The notes under the pieces: generated by a model | The model's input: the letters and a program-made list of their open reading frames with translations, nothing else | Databases searched by the model: none | What the model was told of the DNA's origin: nothing | Shown: piece by piece, positions 43,106-51,634 of the stretch | Numbering within the stretch: the first letter of the stretch is position 1 | How the letters are laid out: each line of letters opens with the position of its first letter | DNA from: JBDOQU01 sp039839375 | Lineage (GTDB): Bacteria; Pseudomonadota; Alphaproteobacteria; DSM-16000; Inquilinaceae | Length of the DNA: 64,000 bases | Reading direction: 5' to 3' | Assembly: GCF_039839375.1 (NCBI RefSeq) | Contig: NZ_JBDOQU010000019.1 | Location: 1-64,000, forward strand | Translations under genes and position numbers: made by a program

Positions 43106-44215
43106 TCAGGCTGCTCCTGTTTTCAGGGAACCGGAAAGGGTGTGGACGATGTCGACCAGCTCCGCCGCGCGGTGTCCGCAAGTGTGCCGCGCGAGGATCG
43201 TCTCCAGCCCGTTCGCGGATACCTCCCGGCGAAGGTCGGGATCGGAGATGAGGTCGGCGAGGTGCAGTTCCATTTCGCCACCGGAGCGGGCGACCAGGTA
43301 ATCCACGCCGGGCCGGAACAGCCCCTCGCTATCCTGCCAGGGCGCGCTGACCAGCGGAATGCCGCAGGCCAGCGCCTCGAACATCCGGATAGTCGGAATC
43401 CCCGGCAGCGTTTCGGCATAGAAGCGGCGGGGCACGTGGATGGTGGCGAGGTGATCCGCGAAGGTTTCGGGCGCGCGAACGTTCGGCAGCCATCCCCGGG
43501 GTCGTCCGCCCCGGTCGGCCAACGCCTTCAACGCATGGTCGGGATAGCGGACGCCGTGGACATCCAGGCGCACCCCGACCGCCGCGGCCGGATTCAGCAG
43601 GAAGGTCTCGATCTCAGAGGAACGTTCGCCGTCGCCCCAGTTCCCGATCCAGACGAGCCCGGCTTTCGCCCGCCCATCCGCTATGGGCTTGAAGAGGGTG
43701 ATATCGGCCGCCTCGTGCCAGACGAAGACACGGTCGCCCCACCCATGGTCGCGATAGACCTCCGCCAGCGTCTCGCCGAAGGCGAGGATGCCGTCATAAT
43801 CCTCCAGATTCAGGTTTCCGATCGCCTGAGGATCGCTCACCGCCCGGTGGTGGGTGTCGTGGAACAGCAGCCAGAACCGCCCGCCCTGCCGGCGGGCCCG
43901 CCCGATTTCCGCGATCAGCCGAGGCTCCGTCCATTCATGGACGATCACCACATCGGCCCTGTCGAGAGCGGCTTCGACATCGAAGTCGTCCCCATAGGAG
44001 ATGGAGCGCAAATCGGGGAAGAACCGGCGGAACTCGGCTTCGCCGTCGGCTGAGGTTTCCGCCCGCATGTTGGCGCGGCTCCAGCCGTGCTCCGGCTCGA
44101 ACGCCTCCACCGTATGGCCCTTCCGCAGCAACTGGCGAAGGACACCCCTGATGAAATGCGCGTTCCCGTGGTTCCAGCAGGAGACGAGGGAATGGGTGAA
44201 ATAGGCAAAGCGCAT
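43106..44215 (-). CDS. CgeB-like glycosyltransferase (third of three)
   Basis: 369 residues. It is the most divergent of the three: the N-terminal motif is S-C-W-N-H-G-N-A-H-F-I-R-G-V-L with G-H-T-V-E-A-F-E-P-E, and the donor motif is T-I-R-M-F-E-A-L-A-C-G-I-P-L-V-S-A-P-W. H-E-W-T-E-P near 95 is unique to it. GT-B fold predicted. It is separated by six bases from the GT4 gene upstream. Confidence 0.83.
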   Translation of the reverse strand: MRFAYFTHSLVSCWNHGNAHFIRGVLRQLLRKGHTVEAFEPEHGWSRANMRAETSADGEAEFRRFFPDLRSISYGDDFDVEAALDRADVVIVHEWTEPRLIAEIGRARRQGGRFWLLFHDTHHRAVSDPQAIGNLNLEDYDGILAFGETLAEVYRDHGWGDRVFVWHEAADITLFKPIADGRAKAGLVWIGNWGDGERSSEIETFLLNPAAAVGVRLDVHGVRYPDHALKALADRGGRPRGWLPNVRAPETFADHLATIHVPRRFYAETLPGIPTIRMFEALACGIPLVSAPWQDSEGLFRPGVDYLVARSGGEMELHLADLISDPDLRREVSANGLETILARHTCGHRAAELVDIVHTLSGSLKTGAA

Positions 44216-44221
44216 CGTCGT

Positions 44222-45325
44222 CTACTCCGCCGCCATATGACGTTTGGCGAGAACCGCGCCATAGGCGTCCAGGGTTTCCGCCGTCATCCGCTCGCTGCCG
44301 TACCGGTCGGCGCGGGTGCGCGCGTCGGCGCCTCGGGACGCCAGCCCGTAGGGTTCGGCCAGTACATGCCTCAGCGCCCAGCCGATGGCGTCGGGGTCGT
44401 CCGGCGGCACGAAATAGGCCGCGCCACCCCACAATTCGCGGAAGGTGGGAATGTCCGACAGCACGAGCACGCATCCGGCCTGGGCCGCTTCCAGGACCGA
44501 CAACCCGAACGGTTCATAGAGGGCGGTGGAGGCGTAGACCGAGGCCCTGTGATGCCAGCCCGTGACATCGGCATCGTTCAGGCGGCCCAGCAGCGTCAGG
44601 TGGGGCAGGGCGATCGATGCGCCGTGGGGGCCCTTGTCGCTGCCGGCGGCGAAGATCCGGAGATCGTGAAGGGCGGCCGCGTGGTCGAGCGCGATCATGT
44701 TCTTGCCCTCGTCCCACAACCTGCCGGCCGTGAAGATCAGCGCCTCCCGGCATACGGCCGCCGGATGCGCCGGCGTCCGGCCGTTGCGGATCGGGATCAC
44801 CGGAATGTCGCTCCCGTAGGCCTCCGCCAGCGCCATGGCGAAACTGCGGGAAGGGGCGATGATCGCTTCGGCGGAGCGCATCCCGGCCGCCGTCTGCTCG
44901 ACACGCCAGACGAAATCGGAAGGCATCGGCCCCTCCCGCATCGTCCGCCACCATGTGGCGAGGCAGGAATGGGCGGTGACGATCACCGGCGCGGGCCAAC
45001 GGGTCGCCCCGGCCAGGGCGGGACTGTGGAGATGGATCAGATCGGCCTCTTCCCGCGCGGCGAGCGCGGACAGTGAGGCCGCCGACCGCTCGACATCGGC
45101 CGGCGTCGCGGCGGTCCAGTCCAGTTGGCCATCCAGCACGACCAGCGACAGCGTCTCGATCTCTCCGGCGCGGGCGATCAGATCATCGGCGGGCGAGGGG
45201 CCCAGCACGGCCAAAATCACGGCGATGCCGCGCCGGCTGAAGCCCTGGGCCAGTTCCAGAGAATATTGCCAGACTCCGCCGACGGCGTCGGCGCTCAGGA
45301 GAATGCGACGGGGCCTCCCCGTCAT
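44222..45325 (-). CDS. GT4-family glycosyltransferase
   Basis: About 367 residues from the ATG at 45325 that overlaps the radical SAM stop; an ATG at 45340 with a better GGAGG site is the alternative. The N-terminal donor of the GT-B fold starts R-R-I-L-L-S-A-D-A-V-G-G-V-W-Q-Y-S, and the C-terminal GT4 motif is Y-E-P-F-G-L-S-V-L-E-A-A-Q-A-G-C near 280-295 with the conserved E-x7-E. Retaining transferase on nucleotide sugars; part of the glycan cassette. Confidence 0.88.
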   Translation of the reverse strand: MTGRPRRILLSADAVGGVWQYSLELAQGFSRRGIAVILAVLGPSPADDLIARAGEIETLSLVVLDGQLDWTAATPADVERSAASLSALAAREEADLIHLHSPALAGATRWPAPVIVTAHSCLATWWRTMREGPMPSDFVWRVEQTAAGMRSAEAIIAPSRSFAMALAEAYGSDIPVIPIRNGRTPAHPAAVCREALIFTAGRLWDEGKNMIALDHAAALHDLRIFAAGSDKGPHGASIALPHLTLLGRLNDADVTGWHHRASVYASTALYEPFGLSVLEAAQAGCVLVLSDIPTFRELWGGAAYFVPPDDPDAIGWALRHVLAEPYGLASRGADARTRADRYGSERMTAETLDAYGAVLAKRHMAAE

Positions 45326-46617
45326 CGCGCCGGCAGGCATGCATCCTCCAGCTCGGGCAACGGGTGGGGCTGGGCGTCCTGTACGTCGCTGAAGCGGTCG
45401 AACTGCGCCAGATAGTAGGTGTGCGCGCGCTCCCAGGCGTAATCGTCGGGTTCGCCCCACAGCCGCCTGTAGTCCGGGGAACTGGGATAGGGGTAGAGCG
45501 GCACTGGATCGTTCGCCCAGACACCCTGTCCCTCCAGCCGCTTCCGCCATTCCGCGACGATCGCCGGGTCGTCGGCGTCCGTGGCGATCAGGTTGGCCTG
45601 GACGAATGGGATCTTCCGCCGCGCGCGGATCAGGAGGTCCGTCAGCTCCTCGGTCGTCATCCGGCACTTCTTCTGGAGAAGCGCCCGTCCTTCCTCGGTC
45701 AGGCTTTCCACCCCGGCCTCGACGGACACGCAGCCCGCCTCGCCCAGCAGGTCGATCATCTCCGGCTTCCAGAGGTCCAGCCGCGTCTGCACGCCGAAGG
45801 CGACATCGCGGTCCCGCAACACCTCCAGCAGGGGTTTCTGGGGCAGGAAGATCTCGTCGATGAAGTAGAGGTAGCGGACGCCTTGCTCCAGAAGCCCGTC
45901 TATCTCTCGCAGAAGGATCTCATGGTTCCGCCGCCGGTACTTGTCCCGGAAATCCAGCTTCGCGCAGAAGGAACAGGAATAGGGACAGCCGCGCGAGGCT
46001 TCCACCTCCGCGCCCGGCCCTTCGGGCTTCCTCTCGAACCGGTGATGGTGGTGGGCGTGCCGCGATATCCAGGATTCCGGCCAACTCAGGGCCGGCAGGT
46101 CGACGAAGCCGCAGGCGTTCAGCCCGCCGGTGAGGCGAAGCTCCCCATCCTCCAGCCAGGCGACGCCGTGAACGTCATGGGAAGACTCCGTCTCCGCCAG
46201 CGCAAGGATCGCCTCCTCGCACTCACCGCGCACCACCAACTCCACCCCCAGCTTGCGCAGGGTAGCCGCCGGGGTCGCCGAACCGTGGGGGCCGACGGCG
46301 ACGGTGAACCCGCCGCGTCCGGATAGCGCCGTCACGATCTCCCTCGGAGCCCGAAGCTCCGGCTGCGCGCACCGCCAGAACAGGTAGGTGGGCGCCGTGA
46401 CGATCACCGTCATGTCCGGCGCGAATGCCGCCACCCGGTCGGCCAGCGCGGTCGCCGGAATATTCTGTAGATGGCCGTCGACCAGCAGGGCTTCGTGGCC
46501 GTTCTGCTCCAAGAGGGCTTTGGCGTATCCCAGCTCCAGCGGGAGGTGCGGATCGCGGCAGCCGAAATAGATGCTGTTGGGGAAGCTCCAGGGTGGATTG
46601 ACCAGGGCGACTTTCAT
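45322..46617 (-). CDS. B12-binding-domain radical SAM protein of the glycan cassette
   Basis: 431 residues from the ATG at 46617. The N-terminal about 140 residues have a B12-binding-type Rossmann fold (L-V-N-P-P-W ... L-L-V-D-G-H-L) with no clear DxHxxG. The radical SAM cluster ligands are Cys211, Cys215 and Cys218 in R-G-C-P-Y-S-C-S-F-C, followed by the usual AdoMet-binding region (Y-F-I-D-E-I-F, E-A-G-V-E-S). I recall a TIGR family (TIGR04295, rhizo-twelve system) described for such neighbourhoods, unverified. It could modify a sugar, for example by C-methylation or epimerisation. Confidence 0.85.
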   Translation of the reverse strand: MKVALVNPPWSFPNSIYFGCRDPHLPLELGYAKALLEQNGHEALLVDGHLQNIPATALADRVAAFAPDMTVIVTAPTYLFWRCAQPELRAPREIVTALSGRGGFTVAVGPHGSATPAATLRKLGVELVVRGECEEAILALAETESSHDVHGVAWLEDGELRLTGGLNACGFVDLPALSWPESWISRHAHHHHRFERKPEGPGAEVEASRGCPYSCSFCAKLDFRDKYRRRNHEILLREIDGLLEQGVRYLYFIDEIFLPQKPLLEVLRDRDVAFGVQTRLDLWKPEMIDLLGEAGCVSVEAGVESLTEEGRALLQKKCRMTTEELTDLLIRARRKIPFVQANLIATDADDPAIVAEWRKRLEGQGVWANDPVPLYPYPSSPDYRRLWGEPDDYAWERAHTYYLAQFDRFSDVQDAQPHPLPELEDACLPAR

Positions 46618-48653
46618 CGTGCGATCTCCATGTCGGTATCGGCGGCGTTCCGCGGCGACGGCAGGACCGTCGCGCTCTCGCAGCTCATCCACCGGATGAG
46701 GTCGGGCAGACCCTCGCGCCAGCCTTTCGGCCGGCCGAGGCCGAGGGAGCCCATGGCGCGCCTGATGTCGGCGACGAAATAGCGCTGGTCCCCGGCCCGC
46801 CAGGGCAGGAACTCCAGATCAAGGTCGTAGCCGCAGATCCGCTCGATCTCGCCGATGATCTGGAGGAGGCTGACCGCGTTGTCCGGCCCGCCGCCCAGAT
46901 TGAAGGCGCGGCCGCGTATGGCGGACATCCGGCGCCAGGCAGCCAGATAAGCCGCCACGGCGTCGTCCACATGCAGCACGTCGCGCACCTGATGCCCGTC
47001 CCCGAAGATGGAGATCGGGGATTGCGTCAGCGCCTGGCGCGCGAAATGGGCAACCCACCCCTGATCCTCGGTGCCGCGCTGCCGGGGGCCGTAGATGCAG
47101 CTCATCCTCAGGACGGCGGCCGGGATGCCGAAGCTGCGGACATAGTCCAGCACATACTGGTCGGCCGCCCCCTTGGAGCAGCCGTAAGGGGTGTGGAAGT
47201 CCAGCGGCCAGTTCTCGCCGATCCCGTGGGCTCGAAGGTCGGGGTCCGCCGGGCGGTAGGCACCGCCGGTCTCTTCCAGGACGATGTCTCCAAGGTCGCC
47301 ATAGACCTTGTTGGTGCTGGCGAAGACCAGCGGCGGAGGCGTCCCACGTCGGCGCAGCGTCTCCAGCAGGCGGAGCGTGCCCTGGAGGTTGACCTCGAAA
47401 TCCTCCACAGGGTCCAGGAGGCTCGATGTCACCGCGACCTGGGCTGCGAAATGGAAGACCGCTTCGGCGTCGGCCGCTGCGTCCGCCAGCGCGCCGTCGT
47501 CGCGGATGTCGGCGATCGCGACTGAGATCTTCGCCGGATGCCGTTGCTTCAGCCAGTCCAGATTGGCGTCCACGCCGGGCCGGGCGAGGGAGTCGTAGAC
47601 CAGCACGTCCTTCCCGTCGCGCGCCAGCCGGTCGGCCAGGTTGGCGCCGATGAAGCCGGCCCCGCCCGTGACCAGGACGGGCGTCCGGCCGACAAGCGCG
47701 GGCTTGGGGACCGGGTGGCGGGCCACCTTCTCGACATTCTCCACACCGCCTTCGGACAAGAGGCGCGCCAGCAGCTTCGGCTGGCCTGTCGCGGTGTAGA
47801 GACCGAAATGATAATGGCGCTTATCGAAGTGCACGCCTTCCTGCACCGCCATGTCGGCGGGAAGATCCTCCAGCGCGTACCAATAGGTCCGGCCGACCTC
47901 CGTTCGCAGCAAATCCAGGAAGTTCCCGACCTGTTCGAACGGGTCGTTCCGCCAGGTGGAATAGCCGCTTTCGGTGATCCAGAAATCAAGGCCGGGATTA
48001 TGGGCGCGGGCGGTCTGCTTCAGCTCCTGGAGCGTCCGCGACCAGCCGGGCCATGTCGCGTGTTCCGAATCCCAGGTTCCGGGAAAGCCGTGGACGCCCA
48101 GCACGTCCACCACGCCCAGCACCCCGCGCTCGCCCATCAGGTTCAGCCAGTTGGTGTCGTTGGGGCAGGGGCCACCCAGGACGACGGCGAAGCCCTTCTC
48201 CTGCGCCCAATGGGCGGCGGCCCCGATCATCTCGCAGAATTTCAGCCAATCGGGGTCGACCCGCCAATCCCAGTCCAGAAGGTTGTTCGGCTCGTTCCAC
48301 AACTCGACCGTATCGAAATGCTCCCCATAGCGGTCGGTCACCTCGTCCAGGAAATCCGCGAAATCGCGGAGATTCCGCGGCGGTCCGGACGACCGCCCGG
48401 TTTCCGATAGGGAAGGGGGCGTGTAGTGAAGGCAGGGCAGCAGATCGACCGCCTCGCCCAGCCTCGGCAGCAGCCAGTCGTACCAGCCGCGCCCCTCGGG
48501 CGTGTGATAGTCGGCCCAGGAGACATGGGTCCGCAATCGCCCGACGCCGAGGTCGGAGAGATGGTCCAGGCAGCGCGTGACCCTGTCATGCTCGCCCGGC
48601 CTGAACCATTCCACGACGCCGAGATCGGGGTGCTTTCGCAGAGGGGGCTTCAT
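46614..48653 (-). CDS. bifunctional glycosidase-like / NAD-dependent epimerase fusion
   Basis: 679 residues. Residues 1-320 form a clan GH-A-like barrel (GH39/GH5-like): acid/base Glu121 in L-W-N-E-P-N and nucleophile Glu228 in W-I-T-E-S-G-Y, at the fourth and seventh strands as expected. Residues 324-679 form an extended SDR similar to CDP-paratose-2-epimerase: T-G-G-A-G-F-I-G at 329-336, the catalytic Y-G-C-S-K, and N-L-G-G-G-P near 610. Both halves keep catalytic residues. The ATG overlaps the previous stop, and its stop overlaps the radical SAM start. The fusion suggests that trimming or transglycosylation is coupled to sugar epimerisation. Confidence 0.87.
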   Translation of the reverse strand: MKPPLRKHPDLGVVEWFRPGEHDRVTRCLDHLSDLGVGRLRTHVSWADYHTPEGRGWYDWLLPRLGEAVDLLPCLHYTPPSLSETGRSSGPPRNLRDFADFLDEVTDRYGEHFDTVELWNEPNNLLDWDWRVDPDWLKFCEMIGAAAHWAQEKGFAVVLGGPCPNDTNWLNLMGERGVLGVVDVLGVHGFPGTWDSEHATWPGWSRTLQELKQTARAHNPGLDFWITESGYSTWRNDPFEQVGNFLDLLRTEVGRTYWYALEDLPADMAVQEGVHFDKRHYHFGLYTATGQPKLLARLLSEGGVENVEKVARHPVPKPALVGRTPVLVTGGAGFIGANLADRLARDGKDVLVYDSLARPGVDANLDWLKQRHPAKISVAIADIRDDGALADAAADAEAVFHFAAQVAVTSSLLDPVEDFEVNLQGTLRLLETLRRRGTPPPLVFASTNKVYGDLGDIVLEETGGAYRPADPDLRAHGIGENWPLDFHTPYGCSKGAADQYVLDYVRSFGIPAAVLRMSCIYGPRQRGTEDQGWVAHFARQALTQSPISIFGDGHQVRDVLHVDDAVAAYLAAWRRMSAIRGRAFNLGGGPDNAVSLLQIIGEIERICGYDLDLEFLPWRAGDQRYFVADIRRAMGSLGLGRPKGWREGLPDLIRWMSCESATVLPSPRNAADTDMEIAR

Positions 48654-49756
48654 GCGACCAGCCCCCTTGCTTCCAGCTCCTGCCGCGCTTCGGCGACGCG
48701 GTCCACCGCCTGCTGTTTCTCGACCCAGCCCACCAGCTCCGGAAGGCTGTCCTCCAGCGTGCGGCGGGGTGCGAAGCCCAGCCGGTCGCGGGCCTTGCCG
48801 ATATCGGCGAAGCAGTGGCGGATGTCGCCGGTGCGCGCCTTGCCAAGGATGTCGGGCGTCAGGTCCGGCCGGCCCATGGCCGCCGCCAGCTTGGTCGCCA
48901 CCTCCTCGACCGTCACGTCGATTCCGCTGCCGATGTTGAAGGTCTCTCCCGGCGCGTCTGGATGTTCCAGTGCCAGCGCGAAGGCCTGCGCCACATCCTC
49001 GACATGGACGAAGTCGCGCCTTTGCCGCCCATCCTCGAAGATGGCCGGGTTCTGCCCGTTCAGCAGCCGGGAGGCGAAGATCGCCAGCACGCCCGTATAG
49101 GGGTTGGACAGGGCCTGGCCGGGGCCGAACACGTTGAACAGCCTCAGCGCCACGCTTTCCATCCCGTAGGTCCGGCCGACGGTCATGGTCAGCTGCTCCT
49201 GGACGAACTTGGTCAGGGCGTAGACCGAAGCCAGTTTCGGCGCCTTCCATTCCGGCGTCGGCATGGGAGTCAATTCGCGGCCTTGCGCGTCGACCGGGTT
49301 CCAGCGTTTACCGCCCGCCGGCCGCTCCGCGTCGGCGACCGTATCGCCGCCTTCGGTGCGGTAGAGGCCCTCGCCATATATGCTCATCGATGATGCCACC
49401 ACCAGCCGCCGGACCGGCCGCCGCGTCAGGGCCTGAAGCAGGACGGCGGTACCATGGTCGTTCACGGAGACATAGCGGTCGATCGCGTACATGCTCTGGC
49501 CGACGCCGACTTCCGCCGCCAGATGGATGACATGGTCGACATCCTGCAAGGCCACGGCGACGGTCGTGGCGTCACGAACGTCACCTTCCTTCACCTCGAC
49601 CTCCCGCAGCACGGGATCGATGGCGGGACGCCCCGCGTGGACCTGATCGATCAGGCTGTCGAGGATCCTTATGTCATAGCCCCGATGGAGAAGGGCCCGC
49701 GCCACATGGCAGCCGATGAAACCGGCGCCTCCCGTAATCAAGACACGTGCCTTCAT
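48650..49756 (-). CDS. NAD-dependent nucleotide-sugar epimerase/dehydratase (first gene of cassette)
   Basis: 368 residues from the ATG at 49756, preceded by GGAGACGCC; an in-frame ATG at 49771 is possible. Rossmann motif T-G-G-A-G-F-I-G-C-H at 7-16; catalytic residues Tyr and Lys in Y-A-L-T-K near 180; F-N-V-F-G-P-G near 205; D-F-V-H-V-E-D-V-A near 255. It resembles UDP-glucose/GlcNAc 4-epimerase and relatives. First in the nine-gene operon, which has its own ECF-type promoter. Confidence 0.86.
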   Translation of the reverse strand: MKARVLITGGAGFIGCHVARALLHRGYDIRILDSLIDQVHAGRPAIDPVLREVEVKEGDVRDATTVAVALQDVDHVIHLAAEVGVGQSMYAIDRYVSVNDHGTAVLLQALTRRPVRRLVVASSMSIYGEGLYRTEGGDTVADAERPAGGKRWNPVDAQGRELTPMPTPEWKAPKLASVYALTKFVQEQLTMTVGRTYGMESVALRLFNVFGPGQALSNPYTGVLAIFASRLLNGQNPAIFEDGRQRRDFVHVEDVAQAFALALEHPDAPGETFNIGSGIDVTVEEVATKLAAAMGRPDLTPDILGKARTGDIRHCFADIGKARDRLGFAPRRTLEDSLPELVGWVEKQQAVDRVAEARQELEARGLVA

Positions 49757-49853
49757 GCGTGGCGTCTCCATGTCAGTTTCGGTGTCCAGGCGCGGGTGGA
49801 ACGGCGATGGCCGAATTGCGCGCCGCGGCAGTAGCGATGTGCTGACGGCCTCT

Positions 49854-49878
49854 AATAGGCGTTTTCAAAAAGGGTTCC
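49854..49878 (-). promoter_or_regulatory. ECF-type promoter (GGAAC-N16-TATT) for the glycan cassette
   Basis: On the minus strand GGAAC (49878-49874), 16 bases, T-ATT (49857-49854). About 98 bases before the first gene of the cassette. It is back to back with the topoisomerase IB promoter. Confidence 0.6.
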
Positions 49879-49911
49879 TGATGCTGCCGCCGGGGGGCGG
49901 GAGGGCGGGCA

Positions 49912-49936
49912 GGAACCGGGCGGCCGGAGAAGTGTT
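49912..49936 (+). promoter_or_regulatory. ECF-type promoter (GGAAC-N16-TGTT) for topoisomerase IB
   Basis: GGAAC (49912-49916), 16 bases, T-GTT (49933-49936), 37 bases before the TTG start. Typical spacing of general-stress-type promoters. Confidence 0.65.
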
Positions 49937-49972
49937 AATCGCGCTGGCAATCCATGCGGCGGAGAGACCGAA

Positions 49973-51031
49973 TTGAACGACGAGGCTGAGGCCGACCTTG
50001 CGCGGGATATCGATCAGGCCGGGCTGGTCCATGTGACCGACGAAGTGCCCGGGATCCGGCGCCGGCGCGCCGGCAAGGGCTTTTCCTACCGCGACGATTC
50101 CGGAAACCTTATCGGGGACAGGGAAGTCCTGAAGCGCATCAAGACGCTGGCCATCCCACCCGCCTGGCGGGAGGTGTGGATCTGCGTGGATCCGGCCGGC
50201 CATCTCCAGGCGTCGGGCAGGGACGACAGGGGGCGGAAGCAGTATCGCTACCATCCTCGCTGGCGGGTCGTGCGGGATGAATCGAAGTTCCATCGGCTGC
50301 TCGACTTCGCGCGCACCCTGCCGCGCATCCGCCGCCGCGTGGCCGCAGATCTGCGCCGGCCGGGATTGCAGAGGGAAAGGGTGCTCGCCGCCATCGTCCG
50401 CCTTCTGGAGACGACGCTGATAAGGGTCGGCAATCTGGACTATGAGAAGGAGAACAAGAGCCACGGCCTCACCACGCTGAAACGCCGCCACGTCTCGACC
50501 CGGGCCGACCATCTGCGCTTCCGGTTCAAGGGCAAGTCCGGCAAGGAATGGAACCTCCAGGTCGATGACCGCCGGGTCGCCAGGGTGATCCGGACCTGCC
50601 AGGACCTGCCGGGGCAGCACCTGTTCCGGTACCGGGACGAAAGCGGCGACTACCGGGAGGTCACCTCGACGGACGTGAACGATTATCTCAGGGAGATTTC
50701 CGGCGGCCCCTTCACCGCCAAGGATTTCCGGACCTGGGCCGGGACCGTCGCGGCGCTCGCCGCCCTGTCGCGCGCCGAAATCGCGACAACCGCCGCGCAG
50801 GCCAAGCGCATCGTGCGGGCGACGGTGACGGAGATCGCGGCCCAGCTTCGCAACACGCCGACGATCTGCCGGCAATGCTACATCCATCCCACCATCGTCG
50901 ATTGCTTCATGACGGGCTCCCTCCTTGACGATCTGGAGGCCGTGCGCCGCCGCTCGACGGACGCCCCGAAAGGGCTGCGCGCGGTGGAGACGGATGCCTT
51001 CGTCCTGCTTCGGTTCCGTTCGGACCGGTAG
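49973..51031 (+). CDS. DNA topoisomerase IB
   Basis: 352 residues from a TTG at 49973 with GGAGAG before it. The N-terminal domain (20-110) has R-R-R-A-G-K-G-F-S-Y ... W-I-C-V-D-P-x-G-H-L-Q-A-S-G-R-D-x-R-G-R-K-Q-Y-R-Y-H, and the catalytic part follows with R-V-G-N, T-L-K-R-R-H and K-D-F-R-T-W. The nucleophile is Tyr303 in C-R-Q-C-Y-I-H-P. It relaxes supercoils by a 3-phosphotyrosyl intermediate. The GGAAC promoter suggests induction under stress, as bacterial TopIB commonly is. Confidence 0.93.
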   Translation: MNDEAEADLARDIDQAGLVHVTDEVPGIRRRRAGKGFSYRDDSGNLIGDREVLKRIKTLAIPPAWREVWICVDPAGHLQASGRDDRGRKQYRYHPRWRVVRDESKFHRLLDFARTLPRIRRRVAADLRRPGLQRERVLAAIVRLLETTLIRVGNLDYEKENKSHGLTTLKRRHVSTRADHLRFRFKGKSGKEWNLQVDDRRVARVIRTCQDLPGQHLFRYRDESGDYREVTSTDVNDYLREISGGPFTAKDFRTWAGTVAALAALSRAEIATTAAQAKRIVRATVTEIAAQLRNTPTICRQCYIHPTIVDCFMTGSLLDDLEAVRRRSTDAPKGLRAVETDAFVLLRFRSDR

Positions 51032-51033
51032 CG

Positions 51034-51058
51034 GGAACCGATTCCTCCACGGCCTGTT
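51034..51058 (+). promoter_or_regulatory. ECF-type promoter (GGAAC-N16-TGTT) for the PRC-barrel gene
   Basis: GGAAC (51034-51038), 16 bases, T-GTT (51055-51058), three bases after the topoisomerase stop and 41 before the next ATG. Confidence 0.65.
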
Positions 51059-51098
51059 CCCGCCAGCAGGTTCACAAGGATAAGAAGGGAGAGAGATC

Positions 51099-51572
51099 AT
51101 GGATCGCAAGACCCTGCTCGCCATCGCTGCCTGCATGCTGTTCCCGACTGCGGCCTGGGCGCAGGACACGGGCGGTTCCTCGGTGGAGGGTACCCAGGCG
51201 GACGAGGACACGACGCCCCAGATGGAGGCTGCGCCCGACCCCCAGACCTCGACGCCCACGCTTGATGACGAACCGGCGGCGGACGTCCAGGCGATGGCAG
51301 GCGACAGCCTCTACGCTTCCGATCTGATCGGCACCTCGATCGTCCAGGATGACGGCACGGAGATCGGTGAGATTTCAGACGTGCTGCTCAGCCGAGGGTC
51401 GGAGAATGTGAAGGAGGTGATCGTCGATGTCGGGGGCTTCCTCGGCATGGGCGAAAAGACGGTCGGCATCGCGATGGACCAGCTTGAGGGCCCGACTGAG
51501 GAAGGAACCTTCATGACATCGATGACGCGGGAGGAACTGGAGCAGCTTCCTGAGATGGAAACGCCTGAATAG
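51099..51572 (+). CDS. exported PRC-barrel domain protein
   Basis: 157 residues with a signal peptide cut near residue 21 (AAWAQ). Residues 22-65 are acidic, Asp/Thr-rich and likely disordered. Residues 66-150 are a PRC-barrel: D-L-I-G-T-S-I-V-Q-D-D-G-T-E-I-G-E-I-S-D-V-L ... E-V-I-V-D-V-G-G-F-L-G-M-G-E-K-T-V-G-I. Such proteins are common among alphaproteobacterial stress-induced envelope proteins. An AGGGAGAGA site precedes the ATG. A strong bidirectional terminator follows. Confidence 0.9.
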   Translation: MDRKTLLAIAACMLFPTAAWAQDTGGSSVEGTQADEDTTPQMEAAPDPQTSTPTLDDEPAADVQAMAGDSLYASDLIGTSIVQDDGTEIGEISDVLLSRGSENVKEVIVDVGGFLGMGEKTVGIAMDQLEGPTEEGTFMTSMTREELEQLPEMETPE

Positions 51573-51594
51573 GTTTCATCCTTTCGGAAAAATG

Positions 51595-51625
51595 ACGGCC
51601 CGGCATTCCGATGCCGGGCCGTTTT
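51595..51625. terminator. bidirectional intrinsic terminator between PRC-barrel and sigma genes
   Basis: A perfect 12-bp stem (51595-51606 with 51611-51622) with a TCCG loop is followed on the plus strand by TTTT. On the minus strand it is followed, two bases on, by five Ts. It ends both convergent transcripts. Confidence 0.9.
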
Positions 51626-51634
51626 CCTGTGATG

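Noticed and set aside
49973..51031. Reading the TopIB neighbourhood as a mobile element (recombinase-like tyrosine)
   Set aside because: The CYIHP tyrosine with the N-terminal TopIB domain matches topoisomerase IB rather than a tyrosine recombinase, and no attachment sites flank it.
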